From an uncultured Nostocoides sp. (GTDB taxonomy: Bacteria > Actinomycetota > Actinomycetes > Actinomycetales > Dermatophilaceae): 50,902 nt of DNA. Positions 16,518 to 24,872 of this stretch are shown one piece after another. The position numbers and the translations under genes are program-made. Positions within the stretch are counted from its first letter, which is position 1. Every line of letters begins with the position of its first letter. The notes under the pieces are model-generated. The model was not told the origin of the DNA. It searched no databases and worked only from the letters and a program-made list of their open reading frames with translations. The stretch is from contig CALCXF010000148.1 in NCBI GenBank assembly GCA_937907685.1, forward strand, positions 1 to 50,902. Direction: 5' to 3'.

Positions 16518-16997
16518 TCAGCGCGGAGCAGGTGGCGTGACGGGCTCGAGGACCACCACCGCCGTCTCGGAGGAGCGCAGCGCGGCGAAGGCGTCCAGCT
16601 TCGGGTCGATCTCCCGCCACCTGGCCCAGAGGCGAGAGCGCTCCTCGCCCTGTGCGGCGCGACCGGCGACGGTGCACCGGCCGTCCGCGAGCTCGACATC
16701 GGCCGTCGGGTGGTCCTGCAGGTTCAGCCACCACGCCGGCTCACCGTCGGCCCAGCCGTTCATCGCCAACGTGACGAGGTTGCTCCCGTCCTGGACGTAC
16801 CCGAGGATCACACTGCGCGACTGGCCGGAGCGACGTCCGACCGTCGTGAGGCGCAGGGTGCCCCAGCGGTCGGGCTTCGGACGCCACAGGCCCACGCGGC
16901 CGCGGGTCGCGCGGTAGAGGCCCCGATGGACGTACCACGCGAAGCGGACGAACCAGCGTGGCGGAAGCCGTGGTTTCGCGTCCTGCCCGTCGGTCAT
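16518..16997 (-). CDS. F420-type (deazaflavin) nitroreductase family protein
   Basis: A 159-residue split-barrel protein. RGRVGLWRPKPDRWGTLRLTTVGRRSGQSRSVILGYVQDG, followed by LVTLAMNGWADGEPAWWLNLQDHP, is the Ddn/FDOR-A pattern (TTxGRxSG ... NxxxxPxWxLNLxxxP). These proteins use coenzyme F420, or bind related flavins, to reduce quinones and similar substrates. A basic amphipathic N-terminus (RLPPRWFVRFAWYVHRGLYRAT) may associate with the membrane. ATG 16997 is preceded by AGGAGG, with TAGCCT as -10 about 20 nt further upstream. The spacer to the next gene (16998-17105) shows nothing else. Confidence 0.88.
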   Translation of the reverse strand: MTDGQDAKPRLPPRWFVRFAWYVHRGLYRATRGRVGLWRPKPDRWGTLRLTTVGRRSGQSRSVILGYVQDGSNLVTLAMNGWADGEPAWWLNLQDHPTADVELADGRCTVAGRAAQGEERSRLWARWREIDPKLDAFAALRSSETAVVVLEPVTPPAPR

Positions 16998-17105
16998 GCG
17001 GCACCGCCTCCTGGCTCGAGGCTAGCCGGATCGGCGATGCGGGGGAATGGTCCTGGGTTGAGCCCGCCCGGACCGCCGGAGATCAGTGGCTTGCGCCTGG
17101 CGATA

Positions 17106-18158
17106 TCAGTCGCTGCGCTTGGCGAGCAGCCGGGTCGTCGCATCGATCGCCCTGGTGGTCCCCGCGTCGTCGACGTCGAGGTGCCAGACGGCGCGCACCC
17201 GACCCGGCCCGACGGCATACGTGCGGATGCCGTCGTCGAGGAGGGAGGCGACGAAATGCGGTGCATCCCAACCCACCACGCCGACGTCGAGGACGACGAT
17301 GTTGGTCTGCACCGTGCCGGGCTCCACGCTTCCGGGTGCCGACTCGGCGCAGGCCGCGGCGAAGCGGGCCGCGCGCGCGTGGTCGTCGGACAGCCGCTCG
17401 AGGTGGTGGTCCAGGGCGTAGAGACCGGCTGCGGCGAGGATGCCGACCTGCCGCATTCCCGCGCCGTAGCGCTTGCGCCACACGCGCGCCTCGCCCATCC
17501 GCTCGGCCGAGCCGACGAGCACCGAACCCACCGGGGCGCCGAGCCCCTTGGACAGGCAGACGCTGACGGTGTCGAACTGCTCGCCGTAGGCGGCGAGCGG
17601 CACTCCGCTCGCGACGTGGGCGTTCCACAGCCGCGCACCGTCCAGGTGCATCGCCACGCCGAGATGCTCCGTGGCAGAACGCACCTCGCAGATCGCCTCG
17701 ATGGGCTGCACCGTCCCACCGCCGAAGTTGTGGGTGTTCTCCACGACCACGAGAGCCGTCTCGACCTGGTAGGGCCCGACGCCCGTCGTGACGAGGGACA
17801 TCGGGCCCGCCGGGTCGAGCAGCCCTCGCTCCGACGGCCAGGACCGGCTGGTGATGCCGGAGAAGGCCGCTGCGGCGCCCAGCTCGGCCCGCAGGACGTG
17901 GGCCTGCTGGTCGGCGACGAGCTCCTGGCCCGGGGCGACGTGCAGGCGCACCCCGAGCTGGTTGGCGAGCGACCCCGTCGGCGAGAAGAGGCCGGCCTCG
18001 TGGCCGAGGAGCGCGGCGACGCGCTCCTCGAGGGCCGAGACGGTGGGGTCCTCCCCGAAGACGTCGTCACCCACGTCGGCACCGGCCATCGCCGCGCGCA
18101 TGGCGGCGGTGGGGCGGGTCAGGGTGTCGGAGAGGAGGTCTGCGGCATACGCGGCCAT
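17106..18158 (-). CDS. ltaE: Low-specificity L-threonine aldolase-like PLP enzyme
   Basis: A 350-residue fold-type I PLP enzyme that cleaves L-threonine/allo-threonine to glycine and acetaldehyde. It starts ADLLSDTLTRPTAAMRAAMAGADVGDDVFGEDPT, the classic N-terminus with DDVYG-like motif. It continues with SGSLANQLG-type phosphate binding (SPTGSLANQLGVR), VENTHNFGGGTVQP, the HLDGARLWNA PLP-Asp segment and the SVCLSKGLGAPVGS lysine (about residue 201). Start 18158 lies 7 nt after the DAHP synthase stop (18166), with GAGGACTGACGGCGAG providing a ribosome site, so the two form an operon. The coupling with aromatic biosynthesis is not mechanistically explained. Confidence 0.92.
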   Translation of the reverse strand: MAAYAADLLSDTLTRPTAAMRAAMAGADVGDDVFGEDPTVSALEERVAALLGHEAGLFSPTGSLANQLGVRLHVAPGQELVADQQAHVLRAELGAAAAFSGITSRSWPSERGLLDPAGPMSLVTTGVGPYQVETALVVVENTHNFGGGTVQPIEAICEVRSATEHLGVAMHLDGARLWNAHVASGVPLAAYGEQFDTVSVCLSKGLGAPVGSVLVGSAERMGEARVWRKRYGAGMRQVGILAAAGLYALDHHLERLSDDHARAARFAAACAESAPGSVEPGTVQTNIVVLDVGVVGWDAPHFVASLLDDGIRTYAVGPGRVRAVWHLDVDDAGTTRAIDATTRLLAKRSD

Positions 18159-18165
18159 CTCGCCG

Positions 18166-19518
18166 TCAGTCCTCGTTGAGCATCTCGGCGACGAGGAACG
18201 CCAGCTCCAGGCTCTGCTGGTGGTTGAGCCGGGGGTCGCACACCGACTCGTAGCGCAGGTTGAGGTCGGCGTCGAGGATCTTCTCCGACCCCCCGATGCA
18301 CTCGGTGACGTCGTTTCCGGTGAGCTCGACGTGGATGCCCCCGGGGACCGTGCCGAGGCCGCGGTGCACCTCGAAGAAGCCCTCGACCTCCTCGACGACG
18401 TCGTCGAAGTCGCGCGTCTTGTACCCGGAGGCCGACTCGTAGGTGTTGCCGTGCATGGGGTCGCAGACCCACGTCACGGAGGCGCCCGAGGCGGTGACCT
18501 TCTCGACGATCGTCGGGAGTGCCTCCCGGATCCGCCCCGCGCCCATCCGCGTGATGAAGGTGAGGCGGCCCGGTTCACGGTCGGGGTCGACCTTGTCGAT
18601 GATCCGCAGGAGGTCGTCGGTGTCGGCGTCGGCGGAGACCTTGACGCCCACGGGGTTGCGGACGGAGGCCACGAAGTCGACGTGGGCGCCGTCGAGGTGG
18701 CGGGTCCGCTCGCCGACCCAGACGAAGTGTCCCGACGTGACGTAGAGCTCGCCGGTGCGGGAGTCCACCCGCGTCATCGGGCGCTCGTAGTCGAGGACGA
18801 GGGCCTCGTGGGCCGAGAAGAACTCCGTCGTGCGCATCGCCTCGAAGTCGGCGCCGCACGCCTGCATGAACTTCATCGCCTTGTCGATGTCCTTCGCGAG
18901 CCGCTCGTACCGGACGTTGGCAGCATTCGCGACGAAGCCCCGGTTCCAGTCGTGGACGTGCCGCAGGTCCGCGAAGCCGCCCGTCGTGAAGGCGCGGACG
19001 AGGTTCAGGGTGGCGCTGCTCGCGTGGTAGGCCCGGACCAGGCGCTGCGGGTCGGGCGTGCGGGCGGCGAGGGTGAAGTCGAAGTCGTTGACCATGTCGC
19101 CGCGGTAGGCGGGCAGCGTCACGCCTTCCCGGGTCTCCTCACCGCTGCTCCGCGGCTTGGCGTACTGACCGGCCATCCGGCCCACCTTGACCACCGGCAC
19201 GGAGGCCCCGTAGGTCAGCACCGCGGCCATCTGGAGGATCGTCTTGACCCGGTCGCGGATGTTGTCGGCGGTCGCGGACGCGAAGGTCTCGGCGCAGTCC
19301 CCGCCCTGGAGCACGAACGCCTCCCCACGAGCCACCGACGCCATGCGCTGGCGCAGCACGTCGCACTCACCGGCGAAGACCAGCGGCGGGTAGCTCGCCA
19401 GCGTCGACACCGCCTCGTCGAGCGCGGCCCGGTCCGGCCAGACCGGCTGCTGGGAAGCAGGCAGGTCGGCACCGGCGGCGATGCGCTGGCGGGGTTCCGG
19501 TGGGGTGGTCGTGCTCAC
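18166..19518 (-). CDS. aroG: Class II 3-deoxy-7-phosphoheptulonate synthase
   Basis: A 450-residue class II (plant/actinobacterial) DAHP synthase, catalysing PEP + erythrose 4-phosphate to DAHP, the first shikimate-pathway step. Markers are PPLVFAGECDVLRQRM, GEAFVLQGGDCAETF (metal Cys), VVKVGRMAGQYAKPRS, RGDMVNDF, TSGHFVWVGERTR, RNPVGVKVS, ITRMGAGRIREALP, WVCDPMHGNT and GGIHVELTGNDVTEC. Equivalent to Rv2178c. I choose GTG 19518 over the in-frame TTG at 19527 because TATCCT (minus strand, 19527-19532) is the -10 and overlaps that TTG; the transcript would begin close to the GTG. It heads an operon with the threonine aldolase gene. Confidence 0.93.
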   Translation of the reverse strand: MSTTTPPEPRQRIAAGADLPASQQPVWPDRAALDEAVSTLASYPPLVFAGECDVLRQRMASVARGEAFVLQGGDCAETFASATADNIRDRVKTILQMAAVLTYGASVPVVKVGRMAGQYAKPRSSGEETREGVTLPAYRGDMVNDFDFTLAARTPDPQRLVRAYHASSATLNLVRAFTTGGFADLRHVHDWNRGFVANAANVRYERLAKDIDKAMKFMQACGADFEAMRTTEFFSAHEALVLDYERPMTRVDSRTGELYVTSGHFVWVGERTRHLDGAHVDFVASVRNPVGVKVSADADTDDLLRIIDKVDPDREPGRLTFITRMGAGRIREALPTIVEKVTASGASVTWVCDPMHGNTYESASGYKTRDFDDVVEEVEGFFEVHRGLGTVPGGIHVELTGNDVTECIGGSEKILDADLNLRYESVCDPRLNHQQSLELAFLVAEMLNED

Positions 19519-19600
19519 GAGGATCAAGGATAGGTCCAGGCGACATGGGCCTCCTGGACGCCCGTATGCCGGTATGCCGTCCGCCCCCCACCGCGACCTT

Positions 19601-19684
19601 CCCGACTTCGTCTGTGAGGATGCCGGAACACACCGGCCGACGCGGCGTTTCGACGCATCCTCACAGACGAAGTCGGGGAGGCGG
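19601..19684. repeat. Long perfect hairpin repeat, copy A
   Basis: Arms at 19601-19623 and 19655-19677 are perfect 23-bp inverted repeats around a 31-nt loop. Core of the arm: GACTTCGTCTGTGAGGATGC. The minus-strand 30 nt at 19655-19684 recur exactly on the plus strand at 50082-50111. It is 33 nt past the 3' end of the response-regulator gene and 70 nt upstream of the aroG promoter, so it may serve as terminator. No coding potential or target-site duplication is seen. Confidence 0.85.
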
Positions 19685-19716
19685 AGGCGCAGCGGGACGG
19701 GAGCCGGGGGTCGGGG

Positions 19717-20421
19717 TCAGGGGCCGGGGTCGTCCTCGAGGCCGCGCGCCAGCGCGAAGCGCACGAGCTCGACGCGGTTGTGCAGGTGCAGCTTCCCCAA
19801 CGTGTTCTGGACGTGGTTCTGCACCGTGCGGTGCGAGAGGAACAGCTCGGCGGCGATCTCCTTGTACGACATGCCGGTCGCAACGAGCCGGAGCACCTCG
19901 ATCTCGCGCGGGGTGAGCTCCGGCATCGGCGGAGGACGCCCCTTCGGCGGCGCGGCAGCCGGGTCGAGCGCGTCGGCCGGGTCTGGCCCCGCGGCCATCC
20001 TGCGGAACTCGCCGAGCACGAGTCCGGCGAGGCCGGGAGTGAAGACGGCCTCGCCCCGGGCGGTGGCGCCCACGGCGTCGACGATCTCGTGCGCGGAGGC
20101 CGACTTCACGAGGTAGCCGGTGGCTCCCGCCTTGATCGCCGCCAGCACGTCGTGCTGCTCACCGCTCGCCGAGAGGATGAGCACCCGGGTGGGCAGGTCC
20201 CCGATCGCCCGGCACACCTCGTCCCCGCGCATCCCCGGCAGGTTGAGGTCGAGCACCAGCACGTCCGGGCGGGTGGCCCGGGACCGTCGGACCGTGCCCG
20301 GACCATCAGTCGCCGTCGCGACGACCCTGAAGCCGTGGGCCACGAGGTCGCGCTCCAGGGCCGACAGCCACAAGGGGTGGTCGTCGGCCACGAGGACGGT
20401 CGGCGCTTCGTGGTCGCTCAT
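19717..20421 (-). CDS. LuxR/NarL-type response regulator, partner of the MacS-like kinase
   Basis: A 234-residue regulator. The receiver (residues ~8-120) has VLVADDHPLWLSALE, the phospho-acceptor in VLVLDLNLPGM and TGYLVKSAS with the conserved Lys. A Pro/Asp-rich linker leads to a C-terminal LuxR HTH: LTPREIEVLRLVATGMSYKEIAAELFLSHRTVQNHV. Its ATG overlaps the kinase stop as ATGA (20418-20421), implying translational coupling. Equivalent actinobacterial pairs are called MacR/MacS. The 3' end is followed by the hairpin repeat. DNA target unknown. Confidence 0.92.
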   Translation of the reverse strand: MSDHEAPTVLVADDHPLWLSALERDLVAHGFRVVATATDGPGTVRRSRATRPDVLVLDLNLPGMRGDEVCRAIGDLPTRVLILSASGEQHDVLAAIKAGATGYLVKSASAHEIVDAVGATARGEAVFTPGLAGLVLGEFRRMAAGPDPADALDPAAAPPKGRPPPMPELTPREIEVLRLVATGMSYKEIAAELFLSHRTVQNHVQNTLGKLHLHNRVELVRFALARGLEDDPGP

Positions 20422-21602
20422 CGGCGCTCCGGGGCGGGGCGGGGAACCGTCATCCGGACGATGCACCCGCCTCCCGGCCGTGTCGTCCACGTGGCGGAGC
20501 CGCCGAGGTCCTCGATCCGACCTCGCACCGAGGCGCTGACACCCATCCGTCCGCGCTCGGATGCCGTGAGGAGGTCGGCGAGCTCGGCGCCGGATCCGTT
20601 GTCACGGATCGTCAGGTCGATGCCGGCGGAGTCGCCCTCGAGAAGGACCCAAGCCCGAGCGCCAGGACCAGCGTGCTTCGCGACGTTGTCCAGTGCAGCC
20701 GCGACGGCCGCGTCCACCTCGCTCGCGAGGCGGGCGTCGACGACGACCGGGTGCGCCGGCACGGACACCGAGAGGCTCGGGCCCTCTCTCGCGGTGAGCA
20801 CGACCCGGAGGTCGACCTCGCCGCCTTCCACGCCACGTAGGTCCGGGCCGATCGTGAAGACGTCCGGCGACCCCGTCCCGGAGACGAAACGCCGCAGGGA
20901 CCGCTCCTGCTCGGCCGCCAGAGCCGAGAGGTCGGCGGCCTCACCGCCGATCTCCGCTCCCCGTCGGTGGATGTAGGCGAGCGACTGGAGGACCCCGTCG
21001 TGGACGACCCGGGCGATCCGCTCCCGCTCGTGGAGCCGCTCTCGCTCGAGGAGCACCTGCTCCTCCGCCTCGAGGCCACGTCGGGCCAGGTCCACGGCGA
21101 GTCCGATGAGACCACCGAGGAGGACGAGCAGCACGATGTTGTGGACGGTCGACTGCGTCGCGGTGCCGACCTCGACCAGGTCGGCCAGCGCGATGACGCC
21201 CGCGGCGGCGAGCCCGCCACGGGCCCCGGCCACCACCGCTCCCCCGGCAACCGAGCCGGCCGCCCACAGGGTCGGGATGGTGAACTGTCCGGCGGCGATG
21301 GCCTCCGGCGTCTCGGCCAACATCGTGGCGAGGATGCCCCCCGCAGCGATCGTCACCTCGACGACGACGACCCGCACGGTGCGCCGACGGTAGAAGAGCA
21401 GCCCGACCGACCACGCGGCCATCACGCCGATGACGAGCCAGGCGACCCACGGCCGCACCATGGTGTCCTGACGCTGCCAGGTCAGCCAGGCGGCATACAG
21501 CGCGGCGAGCGGGCGGAAGACGTCGAGGCCCCGGTGGAACGACTCCACGACGACCGGCTCCCGCCGGCCGGTCCGGGCGGACCGCGGCCCCAGCACACCC
21601 AC
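20418..21602 (-). CDS. MacS-type sensor histidine kinase
   Basis: A 394-residue membrane kinase of the NarX/DesK (HisKA_3) type. Residues ~20-175 contain about five to six helices with no sizeable extracytoplasmic domain. A coiled segment (EAEEQVLLERERLHERERIAR) leads to the phospho-accepting His in ARVVHDGVLQSLAYI. The ATPase shows AALDNVAKHAGPGA (N box), LTIRDNGSG (G1) and RMGVSASVRGRIEDLGG. The GTG start is 15 nt after the acyltransferase stop, suggesting an acyltransferase-kinase-regulator transcript. The signal is unknown; membrane or envelope state is plausible from context. Confidence 0.9.
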   Translation of the reverse strand: MGVLGPRSARTGRREPVVVESFHRGLDVFRPLAALYAAWLTWQRQDTMVRPWVAWLVIGVMAAWSVGLLFYRRRTVRVVVVEVTIAAGGILATMLAETPEAIAAGQFTIPTLWAAGSVAGGAVVAGARGGLAAAGVIALADLVEVGTATQSTVHNIVLLVLLGGLIGLAVDLARRGLEAEEQVLLERERLHERERIARVVHDGVLQSLAYIHRRGAEIGGEAADLSALAAEQERSLRRFVSGTGSPDVFTIGPDLRGVEGGEVDLRVVLTAREGPSLSVSVPAHPVVVDARLASEVDAAVAAALDNVAKHAGPGARAWVLLEGDSAGIDLTIRDNGSGAELADLLTASERGRMGVSASVRGRIEDLGGSATWTTRPGGGCIVRMTVPRPAPERR

Positions 21603-21617
21603 GCGCGCTCGTCCCCG

Positions 21618-22424
21618 TCAGCTCGCGCGGCGCTCGGGACCGGCGTCCCCCTCGAGGCCCTCGGCGTCGAGCGCCTCCTCGAGCTCCGACACCGCGCGCC
21701 CGGGATGGGCCGCCTCCGCCGCCTCCTTGGCCCGGTTCTTCTTGTCGCGGGCGATGCGGTCCTTCATGGCACTGGCGTAGATGTCGACGTACTCCTGCCC
21801 GGACAGCTCCATGAGCGCGTACATGATCTCGTCGGTCACCGACCGGAGGACGAACCGGTCGCCCTCCATGCCCTCGTAGCGTGAGAAGTCCAGTGGCGTC
21901 CCGATGCGCACCCCCACCCGGATGAGCTTGGGGACCTTGGTGCCCGTGGGCTGTGCCTTGTCCGTGTCGATCATCGCGACGGGGAGGACGGGCACCCCCG
22001 CCTCGAGCGCCATGCGGGCAACGCCGGTCTTGCCCTTGTACAAGCGGCCGTCAGGGCTCCGGGTCCCCTCGGGGTAGAGCCCGAGCAGCTCACCCCGACG
22101 CAGGACCCGGAGGCCGGACCGCAGCGCCGCCTCGCTGGCCCGGCCGCCGGACCGGTCGACCGGCAGCTGCCCGACGCCCTTGAAGAACGCAGCGGTCATC
22201 CGCCCCTTGAGTCCTTCGCCGGTGAAGTAGTCGGACTTCGCCAGGAAGGTCATCCGGCGCGGCACCACGAGGGGAAGGAAGATGGAGTCCGAGAAGGAGA
22301 GGTGGTTGCTCGCGAAGATGGCCGGACCCGTCTCGGGGATGTGCTGGGACCCCTCGACCCACGGCCGGAAGAGCAGGCGGAGGATCGGCCCGAGGATGAC
22401 CGTCTTCAGCACCCAGTAGAACAA
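21618..22424 (-). CDS. 1-acyl-sn-glycerol-3-phosphate acyltransferase (PlsC family)
   Basis: A 268-residue lysophospholipid acyltransferase. Motif I, SNHLSFSDSIFLP (HX4D), is near residue 40; FFKGVGQLPVDRSGG, the GELLGLYPEGTRSPDG motif III and VPVLPVAMI motif IV follow. The tail beyond ~225 is charged and coiled (KKNRAKEAAEAA). It transfers acyl chains to lysophosphatidate for phospholipid synthesis; counterpart of Rv2182c. I take the TTG at 22424, giving LFYWVLKTVILGPILRLLF, the usual family N-terminus. A TAGAGT -10 at 22454-22459 lies inside the longer in-frame extension (to 22526), which argues against it. Confidence 0.88.
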   Translation of the reverse strand: MFYWVLKTVILGPILRLLFRPWVEGSQHIPETGPAIFASNHLSFSDSIFLPLVVPRRMTFLAKSDYFTGEGLKGRMTAAFFKGVGQLPVDRSGGRASEAALRSGLRVLRRGELLGLYPEGTRSPDGRLYKGKTGVARMALEAGVPVLPVAMIDTDKAQPTGTKVPKLIRVGVRIGTPLDFSRYEGMEGDRFVLRSVTDEIMYALMELSGQEYVDIYASAMKDRIARDKKNRAKEAAEAAHPGRAVSELEEALDAEGLEGDAGPERRAS

Positions 22425-22538
22425 CGGACCACCCTTCGTTGCGCGTCGCCCGAACTCTAGTCCACCGCCTCGGAATGCCGGTCCGCTGGACGCGCGTGCG
22501 AAGATCGTCTCCGCAGCCCCAGACACCGAGGAGGTCCC

Positions 22539-23165
22539 GTGCCCGAGCGGCCCGGTGACATGGACGAGCGCGACGTCGACGCACGGTTCGCGTCGATCGT
22601 CGCTGGCTGGGAGGGGCCGTTGCCCGATGGCGTCGACGATGACCCGGACGTCGACGCCGCACCGGATGCCGGCAGCGCGCCGCCGCCGATCTCCGCCGGC
22701 CCCGCGACACCCGCCGACGACACGCCTTCAGACGACGTCCGGCCCACCGAACCGGACCAGCAGCTGGCTGCCGAGCGGCGCGCGGGGGCCGACGCAGACG
22801 CCGAGGAACCCGAGGAGCCGCTCGAGCCCGCTCCCCCGCCATCGCCCTGGGTCACCCCTGCGCCGCTCGATGTCGTCGTGCCCGCCTCGGCCTGGCGGGC
22901 GGCCGAGGTGGAGCCGGAGGAGGACCACTTCGAGCCGCCCGAGGTGGTGCTCCCGCCACAGGAGGACCTGCACTTCTGGGGCGCGGTCATCGGCCTCGTC
23001 ACGGGCCCGTTGATGCTCCTGTACGTCGTGTTCGCACGCCCGTTCCACAGCACCCGCTGGTTCATCGCGGCTGTGGTCGTCTCCCTCGTCGGCTTCGCGC
23101 TGCTCGTCCTCCGCCAGCCGTCACACCGCGACCCCACGAGCGACGACGACGGCGCCCGGGTCTGA
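22539..23165 (+). CDS. Acidic, proline-rich protein with C-terminal membrane hairpin
   Basis: A 208-residue protein of unknown function. Residues 1-140 are highly acidic and Pro/Ala-rich (DERDVDARFASIVAGWEG near the start, then D/E/P-rich disorder). A conserved-looking VTPAPLDVVVPASAW and HFEPPEVVLPP block precedes two hydrophobic helices (about 147-168 and 173-192) and a short cytosolic tail. The GTG has GAGGAGG immediately upstream. The disordered acidic N-terminus plus two-helix anchor recurs in actinobacterial hypothetical proteins beside acyltransferase genes. Divergent from the acyltransferase; convergent with the endonuclease-like gene, 17 nt between stops. Confidence 0.75.
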   Translation: MPERPGDMDERDVDARFASIVAGWEGPLPDGVDDDPDVDAAPDAGSAPPPISAGPATPADDTPSDDVRPTEPDQQLAAERRAGADADAEEPEEPLEPAPPPSPWVTPAPLDVVVPASAWRAAEVEPEEDHFEPPEVVLPPQEDLHFWGAVIGLVTGPLMLLYVVFARPFHSTRWFIAAVVVSLVGFALLVLRQPSHRDPTSDDDGARV

Positions 23166-23182
23166 CCGCCCCTGACGGCGCC

Positions 23183-23884
23183 TCACTCGTCAGCGTCGAG
23201 CTGGAGGTCGACCCAGACGGGCCGGTGGTCGCTGGCCAGCGCCCACACGGCATCCGGGACCAGCACGTCGCGGTGGGGCAGGACCCGCAGCGCCGGCGAG
23301 GCGAAGACGACATCGAGCCGTCGGCGAGGTGCGCGTGCCGGGTACGTCGGGCTCGCAGGTGAGACCGGGCGCAGCCGCTCCGGCACATCGAGCAGCCGCC
23401 ATGCCGCGCCGGTGTCGCCCTCGTTGAGGTCGCCGGCGAGCACCAGGGTCGTCCCGTCCGGGAGACCGCCGAGGATCCGCTCGGTGTGCGCGACCCGCTC
23501 CCTCGGGTCGAGGCTCAGGTGCATCGACACCGCGGTGAGGCGGCCGCCGCCGGGCAACGCCACCCGTGCAACGGCGTAGCCGCGGGTGCGGTCCGGCCAC
23601 CGCACAGGGAGGCGGCTGTGACGGCACTCCAGCAGCTCGACGCGCGACGAGGTGAAGATCGTCGTGCCGCCGCTCCCGCGGTGCCGACCCGACCAGTCCA
23701 TGCTGCACCTCTGCGCGAAGCGGGCAACTCGCGTGCCGGCCCCGAGCCGCCTCGGAACCTCCTGCAGACACAGGACGTCGGGGTCGATCGCGCGCACGAT
23801 CCGGGCGGCGAGCCGGTGGTCGTCCAGGAAGTCGCGGGTGTTGTACGACGCGACCCGGAAGGCCGGCACGGCACGGTCAGCCAC
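23183..23884 (-). CDS. Endonuclease/exonuclease/phosphatase (EEP) family protein
   Basis: A 233-residue EEP-fold hydrolase. Visible motifs are VASYNTRDF, PDVLCLQEV (metal Glu), MHLSLDP, LAGDLNEGDTG (Asp/Asn) and ASDHRPVWVDL (Asp-His). Substrates in this superfamily range from DNA to phosphoinositides and sphingomyelin; none can be assigned. There is no signal peptide. The GTG at 23884 overlaps the glucokinase stop by 8 nt (GTGGCTGA), so it is the last gene of the SRPBCC-ArsA-DUF5304-ROK operon. Confidence 0.88.
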   Translation of the reverse strand: MADRAVPAFRVASYNTRDFLDDHRLAARIVRAIDPDVLCLQEVPRRLGAGTRVARFAQRCSMDWSGRHRGSGGTTIFTSSRVELLECRHSRLPVRWPDRTRGYAVARVALPGGGRLTAVSMHLSLDPRERVAHTERILGGLPDGTTLVLAGDLNEGDTGAAWRLLDVPERLRPVSPASPTYPARAPRRRLDVVFASPALRVLPHRDVLVPDAVWALASDHRPVWVDLQLDADE

Positions 23885-24872
23885 CGTGCGCGTCGACCCC
23901 GGCCACGGCGTCGGCGCGCGCGAGGTCGGCGGCTCCGACGAGCCCCGCCTCGTTCCCCAGCTCGGCGGTGACGATGGACGCCTCCGGGCGGTAGCCGCGG
24001 CCCGTGAGCTGGCGGCGGAACGCCTCGCGCGCCGGCCCGAGGAGCAGCTCGCCCGCGGCGCTCACCCCACCGCCGATGACGAACATCCCGGGGTCGAGGG
24101 CGGCGGCCAGATCCGCCATGCCGATCCCCAGCCACCGCCCGATCTCGTTGAGGAGCTCTCTCGCCAGCGGGTCACCGTCTCGGGCGGCCTCGGTGACGAC
24201 CGGTCCCGTCAGGTCCTCGGGGCGGCCCCCGACGCGGTCGAAGAGGTCCGAGACGACCGGGCTCCCCGCCGACATGAGGACCCGGGCCTCGCGCACGAGG
24301 GCGTTGCCGGACGCGTACTGCTCCCAACACCCCCGGTTTCCGCACTCGCAGCGGATGCCGTCCGGCACCACCTGCATGTGCCCGAACTCCCCCGCGATCC
24401 CGTGCCGACCTCGGATGACCCGTCCGCCGATGACGATGCCGCCGCCGATGCCGGTGCCGAGGTTCACCATGACGAGGTGGCTCTCGCCGCGCCCCGCGCC
24501 GAAGCGGTGCTCGGCCCAGACGGCGGCGTTGGCGTCGTTGTCGACGAACGTCGGCAGGGGGACGCGCTGGCCGAGGGCCTGGCGCAGCGGCTCGTTGCGC
24601 CAGGACAGGTGCGGCGCGAAGACCACGGTGGCCCGGTCGGCGGCCACGAAGCCGGCCGCCCCGATGCCGACGGCCACGATGTCGTCGCCGCCGGCCTCCA
24701 GCAGCTCGTCGACGACCGAGACGATCGTGTCCTCGACGACGTGCGGGCTCGTCGAGCGGTGTGGCGTGTCGCGGCGCGCCCGCCGAAGGACCCGGCCCCC
24801 GGAATCGACCACCCCGCCGGCCACCTTCGTGCCGCCGATGTCGATGCCGATGGCGAGCGAACCGTCAGCCAC
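23877..24872 (-). CDS. ROK-family glucokinase
   Basis: A 331-residue sugar kinase. The phosphate-1 motif is AIGIDIGGTKVAGGVV at the N-terminus, TFVDNDANAAVWAEHRFGAG holds the catalytic Asp, NLGTGIGGGIVIGG follows, and the ROK zinc signature CECGNRGCWEQYASG is near residue 175. Phosphorylates glucose (ATP, or polyphosphate in PpgK types; the ATP form is favoured by length and motif order but not proven). GTG 24872 has CAGGAGG upstream and overlaps the DUF5304 stop by GTGGCTGA. A longer start at 24902 lacks a ribosome site. Confidence 0.92.
   Translation of the reverse strand: MADGSLAIGIDIGGTKVAGGVVDSGGRVLRRARRDTPHRSTSPHVVEDTIVSVVDELLEAGGDDIVAVGIGAAGFVAADRATVVFAPHLSWRNEPLRQALGQRVPLPTFVDNDANAAVWAEHRFGAGRGESHLVMVNLGTGIGGGIVIGGRVIRGRHGIAGEFGHMQVVPDGIRCECGNRGCWEQYASGNALVREARVLMSAGSPVVSDLFDRVGGRPEDLTGPVVTEAARDGDPLARELLNEIGRWLGIGMADLAAALDPGMFVIGGGVSAAGELLLGPAREAFRRQLTGRGYRPEASIVTAELGNEAGLVGAADLARADAVAGVDAHGG

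Noticed and set aside
14152-16734. An 860-codon minus-strand frame opposite the kinase and transporter genes
   Set aside because: Arg/His/Gly-rich antisense composition; the plus-strand genes have clear domains.
16998-17105. Possible riboswitch or small RNA in the spacer upstream of the deazaflavin gene
   Set aside because: Only a promoter and ribosome site are evident; ATCAGT occurs twice but forms no structure of note.
19519-19527. TTG at 19527 as start of the DAHP synthase
   Set aside because: The codon overlaps the predicted -10 hexamer; GTG 19518 fits leaderless initiation.
19555-19700. Small proteins read through hairpin copy A (several frames are open)
   Set aside because: No start with a ribosome site, frames differ between copies A and B, and the palindrome explains the sequence.
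22425-22526. N-terminal extension of the acyltransferase to 22526
   Set aside because: It contains a -10 hexamer, has no family similarity, and overlaps the divergent promoter region.
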